64,000 nucleotides of DNA from Chiridota heheva (GCA_020152595.1 JAIGNY010000491.1:62001-126000), one strand, 5' to 3'; numbered from the stretch's first letter, positions 46,346 to 59,104 are shown. The notes: generated by a model from the letters alone, not told the origin. Program-made: numbers and translations.

Positions 46346-46899
46346 TATGAACACATATCCATTGGACCATCACCCCATTGGACCCTCACCCTATTGGAAC
46401 CTCACTCCATTGGAACCTCACCCCATTGGAATCTCACCTCACCCCATTGAACCCTCACCCCATTGGACCATCACCGCATTGGACCCTCACTCCATTGGAC
46501 CCACACCCAAATGGACCCTCACCCCATTGGACCTTCAAGCCATTGGACCCTCACCCCATTGGACCTTCACCCCATTGAACCTCACCCCCATTGGACTCTC
46601 ACCCCAATGGACCTCACTTCACTGGACCCTCACCCCATTGGACCTCACCACATTGGACCCTCATCCCATTGGACCTTCATCCCATCAGACCTTCACTCCA
46701 TCGAATCCTCATCCCATTATACCTTCATCCCATTGGACCCTCAACCCATGGGACCCTCACCCCATTGGATTGGACTCTCACCCCATTGGATTAAACCCTC
46801 ACCCCATTGGACCCTCACCCCATTGGACCCCCCGTTGGACCCTCACCCCATTGGACCATTACCCCATTGGACCTTCACCTCATTAGACCCTCACCTCCC
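46346..46899. repeat. 16-bp minisatellite, ~34 copies
   Basis: The unit is ATTGGACCCTCACCCC with frequent single-base and indel changes. Pro/His/Trp-rich reading frames in all three plus frames follow from the repeat. Confidence 0.93.
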
Positions 46900-47084
46900 C
46901 ACTTTGAGGAGAAGGCCAGGTTACAGCACGGTAGTCTTGATTGATATTTTCCCTTACAAATCAAAGAGTGATCTGCCAAATTGCCTGAAGGATGTTTCTT
47001 ATATTCAAACTAACAATTATTGTTTAAATTGTTTTCCATGTGGGAACTCTTGCTTTCCAGTTCATTTAAGGTAAACATAACCAC

Positions 47085-47360
47085 AGTTTATTTGAGAAGC
47101 AGCTTCAGTTCATTTGAGGCGAGTGCAGCCTCAGTTCATTTGCAGCGAGTGCAGCCTCAATTCATTTAAGGCGAGTGCAGCTCAGTTCATTTCAGGCGAA
47201 TGCAGCCTCAGTTCATTTGCAACTAGTGCAGCCTCAGTTCATTTCAGGCGAGTGCAGCTCAGTTCATTTCAGGCGAACGCAGCCTCAGATCATTTGAGGC
47301 GAGTGCAGCCTGAGTTCATTTGAGGTGAGTGCAGCCTCAGTTCATTTGAGGCAAGTGCAT
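47085..47360. repeat. 26-bp minisatellite, ~10 copies
   Basis: The unit is CAGTTCATTTGAGGCGAGTG plus CAGCCT, with AGGCGAATG and TGCAACTAG variants. Confidence 0.92.
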
Positions 47361-47457
47361 TCATTTGTGGTGTGTTTACAATTAGATTTTTGTTGTTGTT
47401 ACTAGTTTTATTTTTCATTACCAAAAATGATCTGACTGCCTCCAACTATGTCAATAA

Positions 47458-47531
47458 GCATAGTTCATGCACAGTGGGCTAAGCATACTTCATGCACAGT
47501 GGGCTAAGCAAAGTTCATGCACAGTGGGCAA
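47458..47531. repeat. 26-bp repeat, ~3 copies
   Basis: GTTCATGCACAGTGGGCTAA recurs with a short GCATA or GCAAA linker. Confidence 0.85.
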
Positions 47532-47603
47532 TAAAACTTACTTCTGGACCCACTTTCCACCTGGCTAAAGTGCATGTGACATCACTGGCACATACTCAAT
47601 ACT

Positions 47604-47884
47604 TGGCTACTCTACCTGGCCATGCACACACTCTACTTGGCCATGCACACACTCTACCTGGCCATGAACACACTCCACCTGGCCATGCACACACTCTACC
47701 TGGCCATGCACACACTCTACCTGGCCATGCACACACTCTACCTGGCCATGCACACACTCTACCTGGCCATGCACACACTCTACCTGGCCATGCACACACT
47801 CTACCTGGCCATGCACACACTCTACCTGGCCATGCACACACTCTACCTGGCCATGCGCACACTCTACCTGGCCATGCACACTCC
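47604..47884. repeat. 21-bp minisatellite, ~13 copies
   Basis: The unit is CATGCACACACTCTACCTGG plus C. Units are very homogeneous; only AACACACTCCACC and GCGCAC variants are seen. Both strands stay open because the period is a multiple of three. Confidence 0.95.
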
Positions 47885-48873
47885 AAATTCCATGGCCAAG
47901 CTTCATCACTATATGTTGCTCTGAATCCTAGGTCATTCCATGATGTTATGCAGTTTCTTCCTCAAACTTCATTTATAAGAGCAGGTATATGTATGAGCAT
48001 ACAACAATAAGAGCAGGTACATGTATGAGCATACAAAAATAAAACAAATAGGATCAATTATTTCCATGGACCTCAACCCTTAAATGCTGGATCAACAACA
48101 TTATTGTCGATTTGGAAATGCTATTTTTAAACAACAAAATCTGGACCTTACCATAGGCCTACAGCACTGATCGTAATATGATTTAAAAAAGCTACTCTAC
48201 AGTAGTTCTATAAATAAACTTACATTTTTGACGAGAGTTATACTGAGAATTTTTGAGTAAACTCATTTTGAAAATGATTAAAAACGAAAATTTTGAAAGA
48301 AATTATCAAAAATTATTTTTTATTTTGAAACACTTACAAATTATACATCAGACCTTCCATTTGCCCCAAAACATGTTTACCAGTAGTGAACACTTCAACA
48401 AGTGCAAATCCAGTCAAATTTTGACAGTACCTATCATCAATCTCTATTTGGGAAAAAAATATGCAAAATTACATGATTTTCAGCCTTTTTTAGAAAAAAA
48501 ATTTCGCTCAAAGAATCGTAGCTCTTAAACAGAATACAACTGCCCTTTGCTAAAAACATCCTCAGAATGGTAGCTCCGCTACCTTTCAAATGATACGTAT
48601 TATGCTATTATCCTATCCGAGCTTAATGTTGCAATCATGCTCAAAATCATACACACTATGATTTCAGTCTGTTACACAGAGTGGTAATGAGTGGAGCTAA
48701 AAAAAGTACTTGTGCATCTTAAAGAGTCCTCCATTTTCATTATTCACAATGAAAAAAAAACAAGCTAAAAAAGGTTGATTAAAATGCCGTATTTTTGCCA
48801 AAAAATTGCGACATTTCATGTTTACAGTATGTCGATATTTTTGTCATTTTGACTTTTTTATTGTAAAGTTCAT
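47885..48873. other. AT-rich non-coding spacer with a 34-bp duplication
   Basis: AATAAGAGCAGGTAcATGTATGAGCATACAA-type sequence occurs twice at ~47976-48043. The 91-codon frame at 48253-48528 is A/T-rich, Lys/Phe/Ile-heavy and has no recognisable domain. Confidence 0.45.
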
Positions 48874-49203
48874 TGCCAATATTCTACCTGCTCTAATGAC
48901 TGATATACACTTTCTCCTTTTGCCAATATTCTACCTGCTGTAATGACTGATATACACTTTCTCCTTTTGCCAATATTCTACCTGCTCTAATGACTGATAT
49001 ACCCTTTCTCCTTTTGCCAATATTCTACCTGCTGTAATGACTGATATACACTTTCTCCTTTTGCCAATATTCTACCTGCTGTAATGACTGATACACCCTT
49101 TCTCCTTTTGCCAATATTCTACCTGCTCTAATGACTGATATACCCTTTCTCCTTTTGCCAATATTCTACCTGCTGTAATGACTGATATACACTTTCTCCT
49201 TCT
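48874..49203. repeat. 47-bp satellite, second block, ~7 copies
   Basis: Same unit as 41780-45748 (GCCAATATTCTACCTGCTGT, then AATGACTGATATACACTTTC). It is 3.1 kb away and separated by four unrelated arrays. Several units carry the CTGCTCTAATG and ATACAC variants, also found near 44160 and 45520 in the main block. Confidence 0.95.
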
Positions 49204-49383
49204 CTAGCATTCATATAAAAGAAACTTGTAATACAGAAAACAAAAGGAAATATTTGTAAATTAAGCATGATTAAAAAGTTTCGAAAAATTGCAGTCAGGT
49301 TTTGAACTCATCAGGCGTTTAAGGGTTAATTGTCCTTTATAATTTCATTCCATTTTATTCATTCATTAATAATTAAAGACCTA

Positions 49384-50047
49384 CCTGTTCAGTCTCTGAC
49401 CTATCCTGTTCGGTCACTGACCTATCCTGTTCGGTCTCTGACCTATCCTGTTCGGTCTCTGACCTATCCTGTTCGGTCTCTGACCTATCCTGTTCGGTCT
49501 CTGACCTATCCTGTTCGGTCTCTGACCTATCCTGTTCGGTCTCTGACCTATCCTGTTCGGTCTCTGACCTATCCTGTTCGGTCTCTGACCTATCCTGTTC
49601 GGTCTCTGACCTATCCTGTTCGGTCTCTGACCTATCCTGTTCGGCTCTGACCTATCCTGTTCGGTCTCTGACCTATCCTGTTCGGTCTCTGACCTATCCT
49701 GTTCGGTCTCTGACCTATCCTGTTCGGTCTCTGACCTATCCTGTTCGGTCTCTGACCTATCCTGTTCGGTCTCTGACCTATCCTCTTCGGTCTCTGACCT
49801 ATCCTCTTCGGTCTCTGACCTATCCTGTTCGGTCTCTGACCTATCCTGTTCGGTCTCTGACCTATCCTGTTCGGTCTCTGACCTATCCTGTTCGGTCTCT
49901 GACCAATCCTGTTCGGTCTCTGACCTATCTGGTTCGGTCTCTGACCTATCCTGTTCAGTCTCTGACTTATCCTGTTCGGCTCTGACCTATCCTGTTCGGC
50001 TCTGACCCGCCTGTTCCGCTCTGACCCGCCTGTTCCGCTCTGACCCA
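49384..50047. repeat. 21-bp minisatellite, ~31 copies
   Basis: The unit is CTGACCTATCCTGTTCGGTC plus T. It grades on the right into 19-bp forms (CTGACCCGCCTGTTCCGCT) and then into the 50048-50303 array. Long Arg/Asn/Gln-rich frames on the minus strand are repeat products. Confidence 0.95.
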
Positions 50048-50303
50048 CCTGTTCGGCTCTTGACCCGACTGTTCAGTTTTCACCTACCTATTCGGTTTTC
50101 ACCTACCTATTCGGTTTTGACCACCCTATTAGGTTTTGACCTACCTATTCGCTTTTGACCTACCTATTCGGTTATGACCAACCTATTCGGTTATGACCTA
50201 CCTATTCGCTTATGACCTACCTATTCGGTTATGACCTACCTATTCGGTTATGACCTACCTATTCGGTTATGACCTACCTATTCGGTTATGACCTACCTAT
50301 TCG
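50048..50303. repeat. 19-bp minisatellite, ~13 copies, whose last unit is the LRRC57 splice donor
   Basis: The unit on the plus strand is TATGACCTACCTATTCGGT; on the minus strand it reads CGAATAGGTAGGTCATAAC. The final unit overlaps exon bases 50297-50303. The donor ATAG|GTAGGT is present in almost every unit. Left units carry TTTTGACC or TTTTCACC instead of TTATGACC. Confidence 0.93.
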
Positions 50304-50432
50304 GTTTTGATTTGCAGATAAGTTTCGCAACTGGTCAAACTTTCCAATGGTATCCAGAATTGCTGGCAATTTGTTGTTTGACAGGTCAAGAGTTCGCAAA
50401 TTTTTCACTAGTCTCAGTAGTTGAGGTGGAAA
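50297..50432 (-). CDS. LRRC57: LRRC57-like leucine-rich repeat protein, internal coding exon (upstream of the 25.3 kb exon)
   Basis: Seen: the minus strand reads 45 codons plus one base without a stop, starting FPPQLLRLVKNLRTLDLSNN and ending in the LRR segment LRNLSANQNRI. This is two leucine-rich repeats of the LxxLxLxxNxL type. The acceptor is a pyrimidine-rich tract ending TTTCATTCCAG (AG at 50434-50433), giving phase 0. The donor is ATAG|GTAGGT (GT at 50296-50295), giving phase 1. Reading through the donor meets a TAA after GGT AGG TCA, so splicing here is required. Known: LRRC57 is a small (about 240 residue) cytoplasmic LRR protein of uncertain function; the order and spacing here match its N-terminal repeats as I recall them. 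Inferred: this exon precedes 25314-25582. Odd: the last dozen bases of the exon and the donor are the first unit of a 19-bp tandem array. No upstream exon was recognised at higher coordinates. Confidence 0.82.
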
Positions 50433-50533
50433 CTGGAATGAAATCAGAAAAATAAGGAGGTTGAAAGGAAAGTTTAGTGTATGCCGATTAGAAGGATGGA
50501 ATGGAGGTCAAGTCCCGAGTAAAACTTACCATA

Positions 50534-53500
50534 CAGTAAGGTCATGTATCTTGCACATGTGGGCTTTATATAGTAAGATCATGTATCTTGCACATGTGGG
50601 CTTTATATAGTAAGGTCATGTATCTGATAGAGCAAGGTCATGTATCTTATATAGTAAGGTCATGTACCTTGTACATGTGGGCTTTATATAGTAAGGTCAT
50701 GTATATATTATAGTAAGGTCAAGTATCTTATATAGAAAGGTCATATATCTTGTACATGTGGGCTTTATATAGTAAGGTCATGTATCTTGTACATGTGGGC
50801 TTTATATAATAAGGTCATGTATCTGATATAGTAAGGTCATGTATCTTGTACATGTGGGCTTTATATAGTAAGGTCATGTATCTTGCACATGTGGGCTTTA
50901 TATAGTAAGGTCATGTACCATGTATATGTAAGCTTTATATAATAAGGTCATGTATCTGATATAGTAAGGTCATGTATCTTATATAGTAAGGTCATGTATC
51001 TTGTACATGTGGGCTTCATATAGTAAGGTCATGTATCTTGCACATGTGGGCTTTATATAATAAGGTCATGTACCTTGTACATGTGGGCTTTATATAATAA
51101 GGTCATGTATCTGATATAGTAAGGTCACGTATCTATTATAGTAAGGTCAAGTATCTTATATAGAAAGGTCATATATCTTGTACATGTGGGCTTTATATAG
51201 TAAGGTCATGTATCTTGTACATGTGGGCTTTATATAATAAGGTCATGTATCTGATATAGTAAGGTCATGTATCTTGCACATGTGGGCTTTATATAGTAAG
51301 GTCATGTACCTTGTACATGTGGGCTTTATATAATAAGGTCATGTATCTGATATAGTATGGTCATGTATCTTATATAGTAAGGTCATGTATCTTGTACATG
51401 TGGGCTTCATATAGTAAGGTCATGTATCTTGCACATGTGGGCTTTATATAGTAAGGTCAGGTATCTTGCACATGTGGGCTTTATATAGTAAGGTCATGTA
51501 TCTTGCACATGTAGGCTTCATATAGTACGGTCATGTATCTTGCACATGTGGGCTTTATATAGTAAGGTTATGTATCTTGCACATGTGGGCTTTATATAGT
51601 AAGGTCATGTATCTTGCACATGTGGGCTTTATATAGTAAGGTCATGTATCTTGTACATGTGGGTTTCATATAGTTAGGTCATGTATCTGATATAGTAAGG
51701 TAATGTGTCTTATATAGTAATGTCATGTGTCTTGCACATGTGGGCTTTATATAGTAAGGTCATGTATCTTGCACATGTGGGCTTTATATAGTAAGGTCAT
51801 GTATCTTGAACATGTGGGTTTTATATAGTGAGGTCATGTATCTGATATAATAAGGTCATGTATCTTGCACATGTAGGCTTTATATAGTAAGGTCATGTAT
51901 CTTACATAGAAAGGTCATGTATCTTGTACATGTGGGCTTTATATAATAAGGTCATGTATCTGATATAGTAAGGTCATGTATCTTGTACATGTGGGCTTTA
52001 TATAGTAAGGTCATGTATCTTGCACATGTGGGCTTAATATAGTAAGGTCATGTATCTTACATAGAAAGGTCATGTATCTTGCACATGTGGGCTTTGTATA
52101 GTAAGGTCATGTATATTGTACATGTGGGTTTTATATAGTAAGGTTATATATCTGATATAGTAAGGTCATGTATCTTGTACATGTGGGCTTTATATAGTAA
52201 GGTCATGTATCTTGTACATGTGGGCTTCATATAGTAAGGTCATGTATCTTATATAGTAAGGTAATGTATCTTGTACATGTGGGCTTTATATAGCAAGGTC
52301 ATGTATCTTGCACATGTGGGCTTTATATAGTAAGGTCATGTATCTTATACATGTGGGCTTCATATAGTAAGGTCATGTATCTTGTACATGTGGCTTTATA
52401 TAGTAAGGTCACGTAGGCTTTATATAGTAAGGTCATGTATCTTGTACATGTGGGCTTCATATAGTAAGGTCATGTATCTTGCACATGTGGGCTTTATATA
52501 ATAAGGTCATGTACCTTGTACATGTGGGCTTTATATAATAAGGTCATGTATCTGATATAGTAAGGTCACGTATCTATTATAGTAAGGTCAAGTATCTTAT
52601 ATAGAAAGGTCATATATCTTGTACATGTGGGCTTTATATAGTAAGGTCATGTATCTTGTACATGTGGGCTTTATATAATAAGGTCATGTATCTGATATAG
52701 TAAGGTCATGTATCTTGCACATGTGGGCTTTATATAGTAAGGTCATGTACCTTGTACATGTGGGCTTTATATAATAAGGTCATGTATCTGATATAGTATG
52801 GTCATGTATCTTATATAGTAAGGTCATGTATCTTGTACATGTGGGCTTCATATAGTAAGGTCATGTATCTTGCACATGTGGGCTTTATATAGTAAGGTCA
52901 GGTATCTTGCACATGTGGGCTTTATATAGTAAGGTCATGTATCTTGCACATGTAGGCTTCATATAGTACGGTCATGTATCTTGCACATGTGGGCTTTATA
53001 TAGTAAGGTTATGTATCTTGCACATGTGGGCTTTATATAGTAAGGTCATGTATCTTGCACATGTGGGCTTTATATAGTAAGGTCATGTATCTTGTACATG
53101 TGGGTTTCATATAGTTAGGTCATGTATCTGATATAGTAAGGTAATGTGTCTTATATAGTAATGTCATGTGTCTTGCACATGTGGGCTTTATATAGTAAGG
53201 TCATGTATCTTGCACATGTGGGCTTTATATAGTAAGGTCATGTATCTTGAACATGTGGGTTTTATATAGTGAGGTCATGTATCTGATATAATAAGGTCAT
53301 GTATCTTGCACATGTAGGCTTTATATAGTAAGGTCATGTATCTTACATAGAAAGGTCATGTATCTTGTACATGTGGGCTTTATATAATAAGGTCATGTAT
53401 CTGATATAGTAAGGTCATGTATCTTGTACATGTGGGCTTTATATAGTAAGGTCATGTATCTTGCACATGTGGGCTTAATATAGTAAGGTCATGTATCTTA

Positions 53501-56500
53501 CATAGAAAGGTCATGTATCTTGCACATGTGGGCTTTGTATAGTAAGGTCATGTATATTGTACATGTGGGTTTTATATAGTAAGGTTATATATCTGATATA
53601 GTAAGGTCATGTATCTTGTACATGTGGGCTTTATATAGTAAGGTCATGTATCTTGTACATGTGGGCTTCATATAGTAAGGTCATGTATCTTATATAGTAA
53701 GGTAATGTATCTTGTACATGTGGGCTTTATATAGCAAGGTCATGTATCTTGCACATGTGGGCTTTATATAGTAAGGTCATGTATCTTATACATGTGGGCT
53801 TCATATAGTAAGGTCATGTATCTTGTACATGTGGCTTTATATAGTAAGGTCACGTAGGCTTTATATAGTAAGGTCATGTATCTTTTACATGGAGGCTTTA
53901 TATAGTAAGGTCATGTATCTTTTACATGGAGGCTTTATATAGTAAGGTCATGTATCTTGCACATGTGGGCTTTATATAGTAAGGTCATGTATATTGTACA
54001 TGTGGGTTTCATATAGTAAGGTCATGTATCTTGCACATGTGGGCTTTATATAGTAAGGTCATGTATCTTGTACATGTGGGCTTCATATAGTAAGGTCATG
54101 TATCTTATATAGTAGGGTAATGTATCTTGTACATGTGGGCTTTATATAGTAAAGTCATGTATCTTGCACATGTGGGCTTTATATAGTAAGGTCATGTATC
54201 TCATACATGTGGGCTTTATATAGTAAGGTCATGTATCTTGTACATGTGGGCTTTATATATTAAGGTCATGTATCTTGTACATGTGGGCTTTATATAGTAA
54301 GGTCATGTATCTTATATAGTACGGTAATGTATCTTGTACATGTGGGCTTTATATAGTAAAGTCATGTATCTTGCACATGTGGGCTTTATATAGTAAGGTC
54401 ATGTATCTCATACATATGGGCTTTATATAGTAAGGTCATGTATCTTGTACATGTGGGCTTTATATAGTAAGGTCATGTATCTTGTACATGTGGGCTTTAT
54501 ATAGTAAGGTCATGTATCTTGCACATGTGGGCTTTATATAGTAAGGTCATGTACCTTGTACAAGTGGGCTTTATATAATAAGGTCATGTATCTGATAGAG
54601 TATGGTCATGTATCTTATATAGTAAGGTCATGTATCTTGTACATGTGGGCTTCATATAGTAAGGTCATGTATCTTGCACATGTGGGCTTTAAATAGTAAG
54701 GTCAGGTATCTTGCACATGTGGGCTTTATATAGTAAGGTCATGTATCTTGCACATGTGGGCTTCATATAGTACGGTCATGTATCTTGCACTTGTGGGCTT
54801 TATATAGTAAGGTCATGTATCTTGCACATGTGGGCTTTATATAGTAAGGTCATGTATCTTGCACATGTGGGCTTTATATAGTAAGGTCATGTATCTTGTA
54901 CATGTGGGTTTCATATAGTTAGGTCATGTATCTGATATAGTAAGGTAATGTGTCTTATATAGTAATGTCATGTGTCTTGCACATGTGGGCTTTATATAGT
55001 AAGGTCATGTATCTTGCACATGTGAGCTTTATATAGTAAGGTCATGTATCTTGAACATGTGGGTTTTATATAGTGAGGTCATGTATCTGATATAATAAGG
55101 TCATGTATCTTGCACATGTGGGCTTTATATAGTAAGGTCATGTATCTTACATAGAAAGGTCATGTATCTTGTACATGTGGGCTTTATATAATAAGGCCAT
55201 GTATCTGATATAGTAAGGTAATGTATCTTGAACATGTGGGCTTTATATAGTAAGGTCATGTATCTTGCACATGTGGGTTTTATATAGTAAGGTCATGTGC
55301 CTTGTACATGTGGGCTTTATATAATAAAGTCATGTATCTGATATAGTAAGGTCATGTATCTTATATAGTAAGGTCATGTATCTTGCACATGTGGGCTTTA
55401 TATAGTAAGGTCATGTATATTGTACATGTGGGTTTTATATAGAAAGGTCATGTATCTTGTACATGTGGGCTTCATATAGTACGGTCATGTATCTTGCACA
55501 TGTGGGCTTAATATAGTAAGGTCATGTATCTTACATAGAAAGGTCATGTATCTTGCACATGTGGGCTTTGTATAGTAAGGTCATGTATATTGTACATGTG
55601 GGTTTTATATAGTAAGGTTATATATCTGATATAGTAAGGTCATGTATCTTGTACATGTGGGCTTTATATAGTAAGGTCATGTATCTTGTACATGTGGGCT
55701 TCATATAGTAAGGTCATGTATCTTATATAGTAAGGTAATGTATCTTGTACATGTGGGCTTTATATAGTAAGGTCATGTATCTTGCACATGTGGGCTTTAT
55801 ATAGTAAGGTCATGTATCTTATACATGTGGGCTTCATATAGTAAGGTGATGTATCTTGTACATGTGGCTTTATATAGTAAGGTCACGTAGGCTTTATATA
55901 GTAAGGTCATGTATCTTTTACATGGAGGCTTTATATAGTAAGGTCATGTATCTTTTACATGGAGGCTTTATATAGTAAGGTCATGTATCTTGCACATGTG
56001 GGCTTTATATAGTAAGGTCATGTATATTGTACATGTGGGTTTTATATAGTAAGGTTATATATCTGATATAGTAAGGTCATGTATCTTGTACATGTGGGCT
56101 TTATATAGTAAGGTCATGTATCTTGTACATGTGGGCTTCATATAGTAAGGTCATGTATCTTATATAGTAAGGTAATGTATCTTGTACATGTGGGCTTTAT
56201 ATAGCAAGGTCATGTATCTTGCACATGTGGGCTTTATATAGTAAGGTCATGTATCTTATACATGTGGGCTTCATATAGTAAGGTCATGTATCTTGTACAT
56301 GTGGCTTTATATAGTAAGGTCACGAGGCTTTATATAGTAAGGTCATGTATCTTTTACATGGAGGCTTTATATAGTAAGGTCATGTATCTTTTACATGGAG
56401 GCTTTATATAGTAAGGTCATGTATCTTGCACATGTGGGCTTTATATAGTAAGGTCATGTATATTGTACATGTGGGTTTCATATAGTAAGGTCATGTATCT

Positions 56501-59104
56501 TGCACATGTGGGCTTTATATAGTAAGGTCATGTATCTTGTACATGTGGGCTTCATATAGTAAGGTCATGTATCTTATATAGTAGGGTAATGTATCTTGTA
56601 CATGTGGGCTTTATATAGTAAAGTCATGTATCTTGCACATGTGGGCTTTATATAGTAAGGTCATGTATCTCATACATGTGGGCTTTATATAGTAAGGTCA
56701 TGTATCTTGTACATGTGGGCTTTATATATTAAGGTCATGTATCTTGTACATGTGGGCTTTATATAGTAAGGTCATGTATCTTATATAGTACGGTAATGTA
56801 TCTTGTACATGTGGGCTTTATATAGTAAAGTCATGTATCTTGCACATGTGGGCTTTATATAGTAAGGTCATGTATCTCATACATATGGGCTTTATATAGT
56901 AAGGTCATGTATCTTGTACATGTGGGCTTTATATAGTAAGGTCATGTATCTTGTACATGTGGGCTTTATATAGTAAGGTCATGTATCTTGCACATGTGGG
57001 CTTTATATAGTAAGGTCATGTACCTTGTACAAGTGGGCTTTATATAATAAGGTCATGTATCTGATAGAGTATGGTCATGTATCTTATATAGTAAGGTCAT
57101 GTATCTTGTACATGTGGGCTTCATATAGTAAGGTCATGTATCTTGCACATGTGGGCTTTAAATAGTAAGGTCAGGTATCTTGCACATGTGGGCTTTATAT
57201 AGTAAGGTCATGTATCTTGCACATGTGGGCTTCATATAGTACGGTCATGTATCTTGCACTTGTGGGCTTTATATAGTAAGGTCATGTATCTTGCACATGT
57301 GGGCTTTATATAGTAAGGTCATGTATCTTGCACATGTGGGCTTTATATAGTAAGGTCATGTATCTTGTACATGTGGGTTTCATATAGTTAGGTCATGTAT
57401 CTGATATAGTAAGGTAATGTGTCTTATATAGTAATGTCATGTGTCTTGCACATGTGGGCTTTATATAGTAAGGTCATGTATCTTGCACATGTGAGCTTTA
57501 TATAGTAAGGTCATGTATCTTGAACATGTGGGTTTTATATAGTGAGGTCATGTATCTGATATAATAAGGTCATGTATCTTGCACATGTGGGCTTTATATA
57601 GTAAGGTCATGTATCTTACATAGAAAGGTCATGTATCTTGTACATGTGGGCTTTATATAATAAGGCCATGTATCTGATATAGTAAGGTAATGTATCTTGA
57701 ACATGTGGGCTTTATATAGTAAGGTCATGTATCTTGCACATGTGGGTTTTATATAGTAAGGTCATGTGCCTTGTACATGTGGGCTTTATATAATAAAGTC
57801 ATGTATCTGATATAGTAAGGTCATGTATCTTATATAGTAAGGTCATGTATCTTGCACATGTGGGCTTTATATAGTAAGGTCATGTATATTGTACATGTGG
57901 GTTTTATATAGAAAGGTCATGTATCTTGTACATGTGGGCTTCATATAGTACGGTCATGTATCTTGCACATGTGGGCTTAATATAGTAAGGTCATGTATCT
58001 TACATAGAAAGGTCATGTATCTTGCACATGTGGGCTTTGTATAGTAAGGTCATGTATATTGTACATGTGGGTTTTATATAGTAAGGTTATATATCTGATA
58101 TAGTAAGGTCATGTATCTTGTACATGTGGGCTTTATATAGTAAGGTCATGTATCTTGTACATGTGGGCTTCATATAGTAAGGTCATGTATCTTATATAGT
58201 AAGGTAATGTATCTTGTACATGTGGGCTTTATATAGTAAGGTCATGTATCTTGCACATGTGGGCTTTATATAGTAAGGTCATGTATCTTATACATGTGGG
58301 CTTCATATAGTAAGGTGATGTATCTTGTACATGTGGCTTTATATAGTAAGGTCACGTAGGCTTTATATAGTAAGGTCATGTATCTTTTACATGGAGGCTT
58401 TATATAGTAAGGTCATGTATCTTTTACATGGAGGCTTTATATAGTAAGGTCATGTATCTTGCACATGTGGGCTTTATATAGTAAGGTCATGTATATTGTA
58501 CATGTGGGTTTTATATAGTAAGGTCATATATCTGATTTAGTAAGGTCATGTATCTTGTACATGTGGGCTTTATATAGTAAGGTCATGTATCTTGTACATG
58601 TGGGCTTCATATAGTAAGGTCATGTATCTTATATAGTACGGTAATGTATCTTGTACATGTGGGCTTTATATAGTAAAGTCATGTATCTTGCACATGTGGG
58701 CTTTATATAGTAAGGTCATGTATCTCATACATGTGGGCTTTATATGGTAAGGTCATATATCTTGTACATGTGGGCTTTATATAGTAAGGTCATGTACTGT
58801 ATCTTGTACATGTGGGCTTTATATAGTAAGGTCAGGTATCTTGTACATGTGAGCTTCATATACAGTAGTAAGGTCGTGTATCTTGCACAAGTGGGCTTTA
58901 TATAGTAAGGTCATGTATCTTGTACATGTGGGCTTTATATAGTAAGGTCATGTATCTTGTACATGTGGGCTTCATCTAGTAAGGTCATGTATCTTATATA
59001 GTAAGGTCATGTATCTTGCATATGTGGGCTTTATATAGTAAGGTCATGTACCTTGCACATGTGGGCTTTATATAGTAAGGTCATGTATCTTGTACATGTG
59101 GGCA
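50534..59104. repeat. 37-bp satellite, ~8.6 kb, over 200 units, with 1.44-kb and 2.47-kb higher-order duplications
   Basis: The full unit is AGTAAGGTCATGTATCTTGC followed by ACATGTGGGCTTTATAT. Short units of about 22 bp (AAGGTCATGTATCTTATATAGT) and ~21-22 bp CTGATATAGT units are mixed in. The order of variants from ~51.0 to 52.4 kb recurs about 1441 bp later, and that from ~53.5 to 56.0 kb recurs 2469 bp later with very few differences (for example a GGTCACGAGG versus GGTCACGTAGG indel at ~56323). Each unit has AAGGTCA on the plus strand and TATATAAAG on the minus strand. No reading frame longer than about 60 codons survives. Confidence 0.96.

Larger units (their letters stand above)
25583..50296 (-). 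other. 24.7-kb LRRC57 intron filled with tandem arrays and retroelements
   Basis: Defined by the donor GTAGGT at 50296 and the acceptor ACATAG at 25583 on the minus strand. The two flanking exons share phase 1 and a continuous LRR register. It holds more than ten minisatellite arrays, two I-like LINE copies in the same orientation as the gene, an RTE-like LINE in the opposite orientation and a hAT-like MITE. No other coding exon was recognised inside it. Confidence 0.75.

Noticed and set aside
48253-48528. 91-codon frame on the plus strand
   Set aside because: AT-rich, Lys/Phe/Ile-heavy composition, no domain, no splice support.
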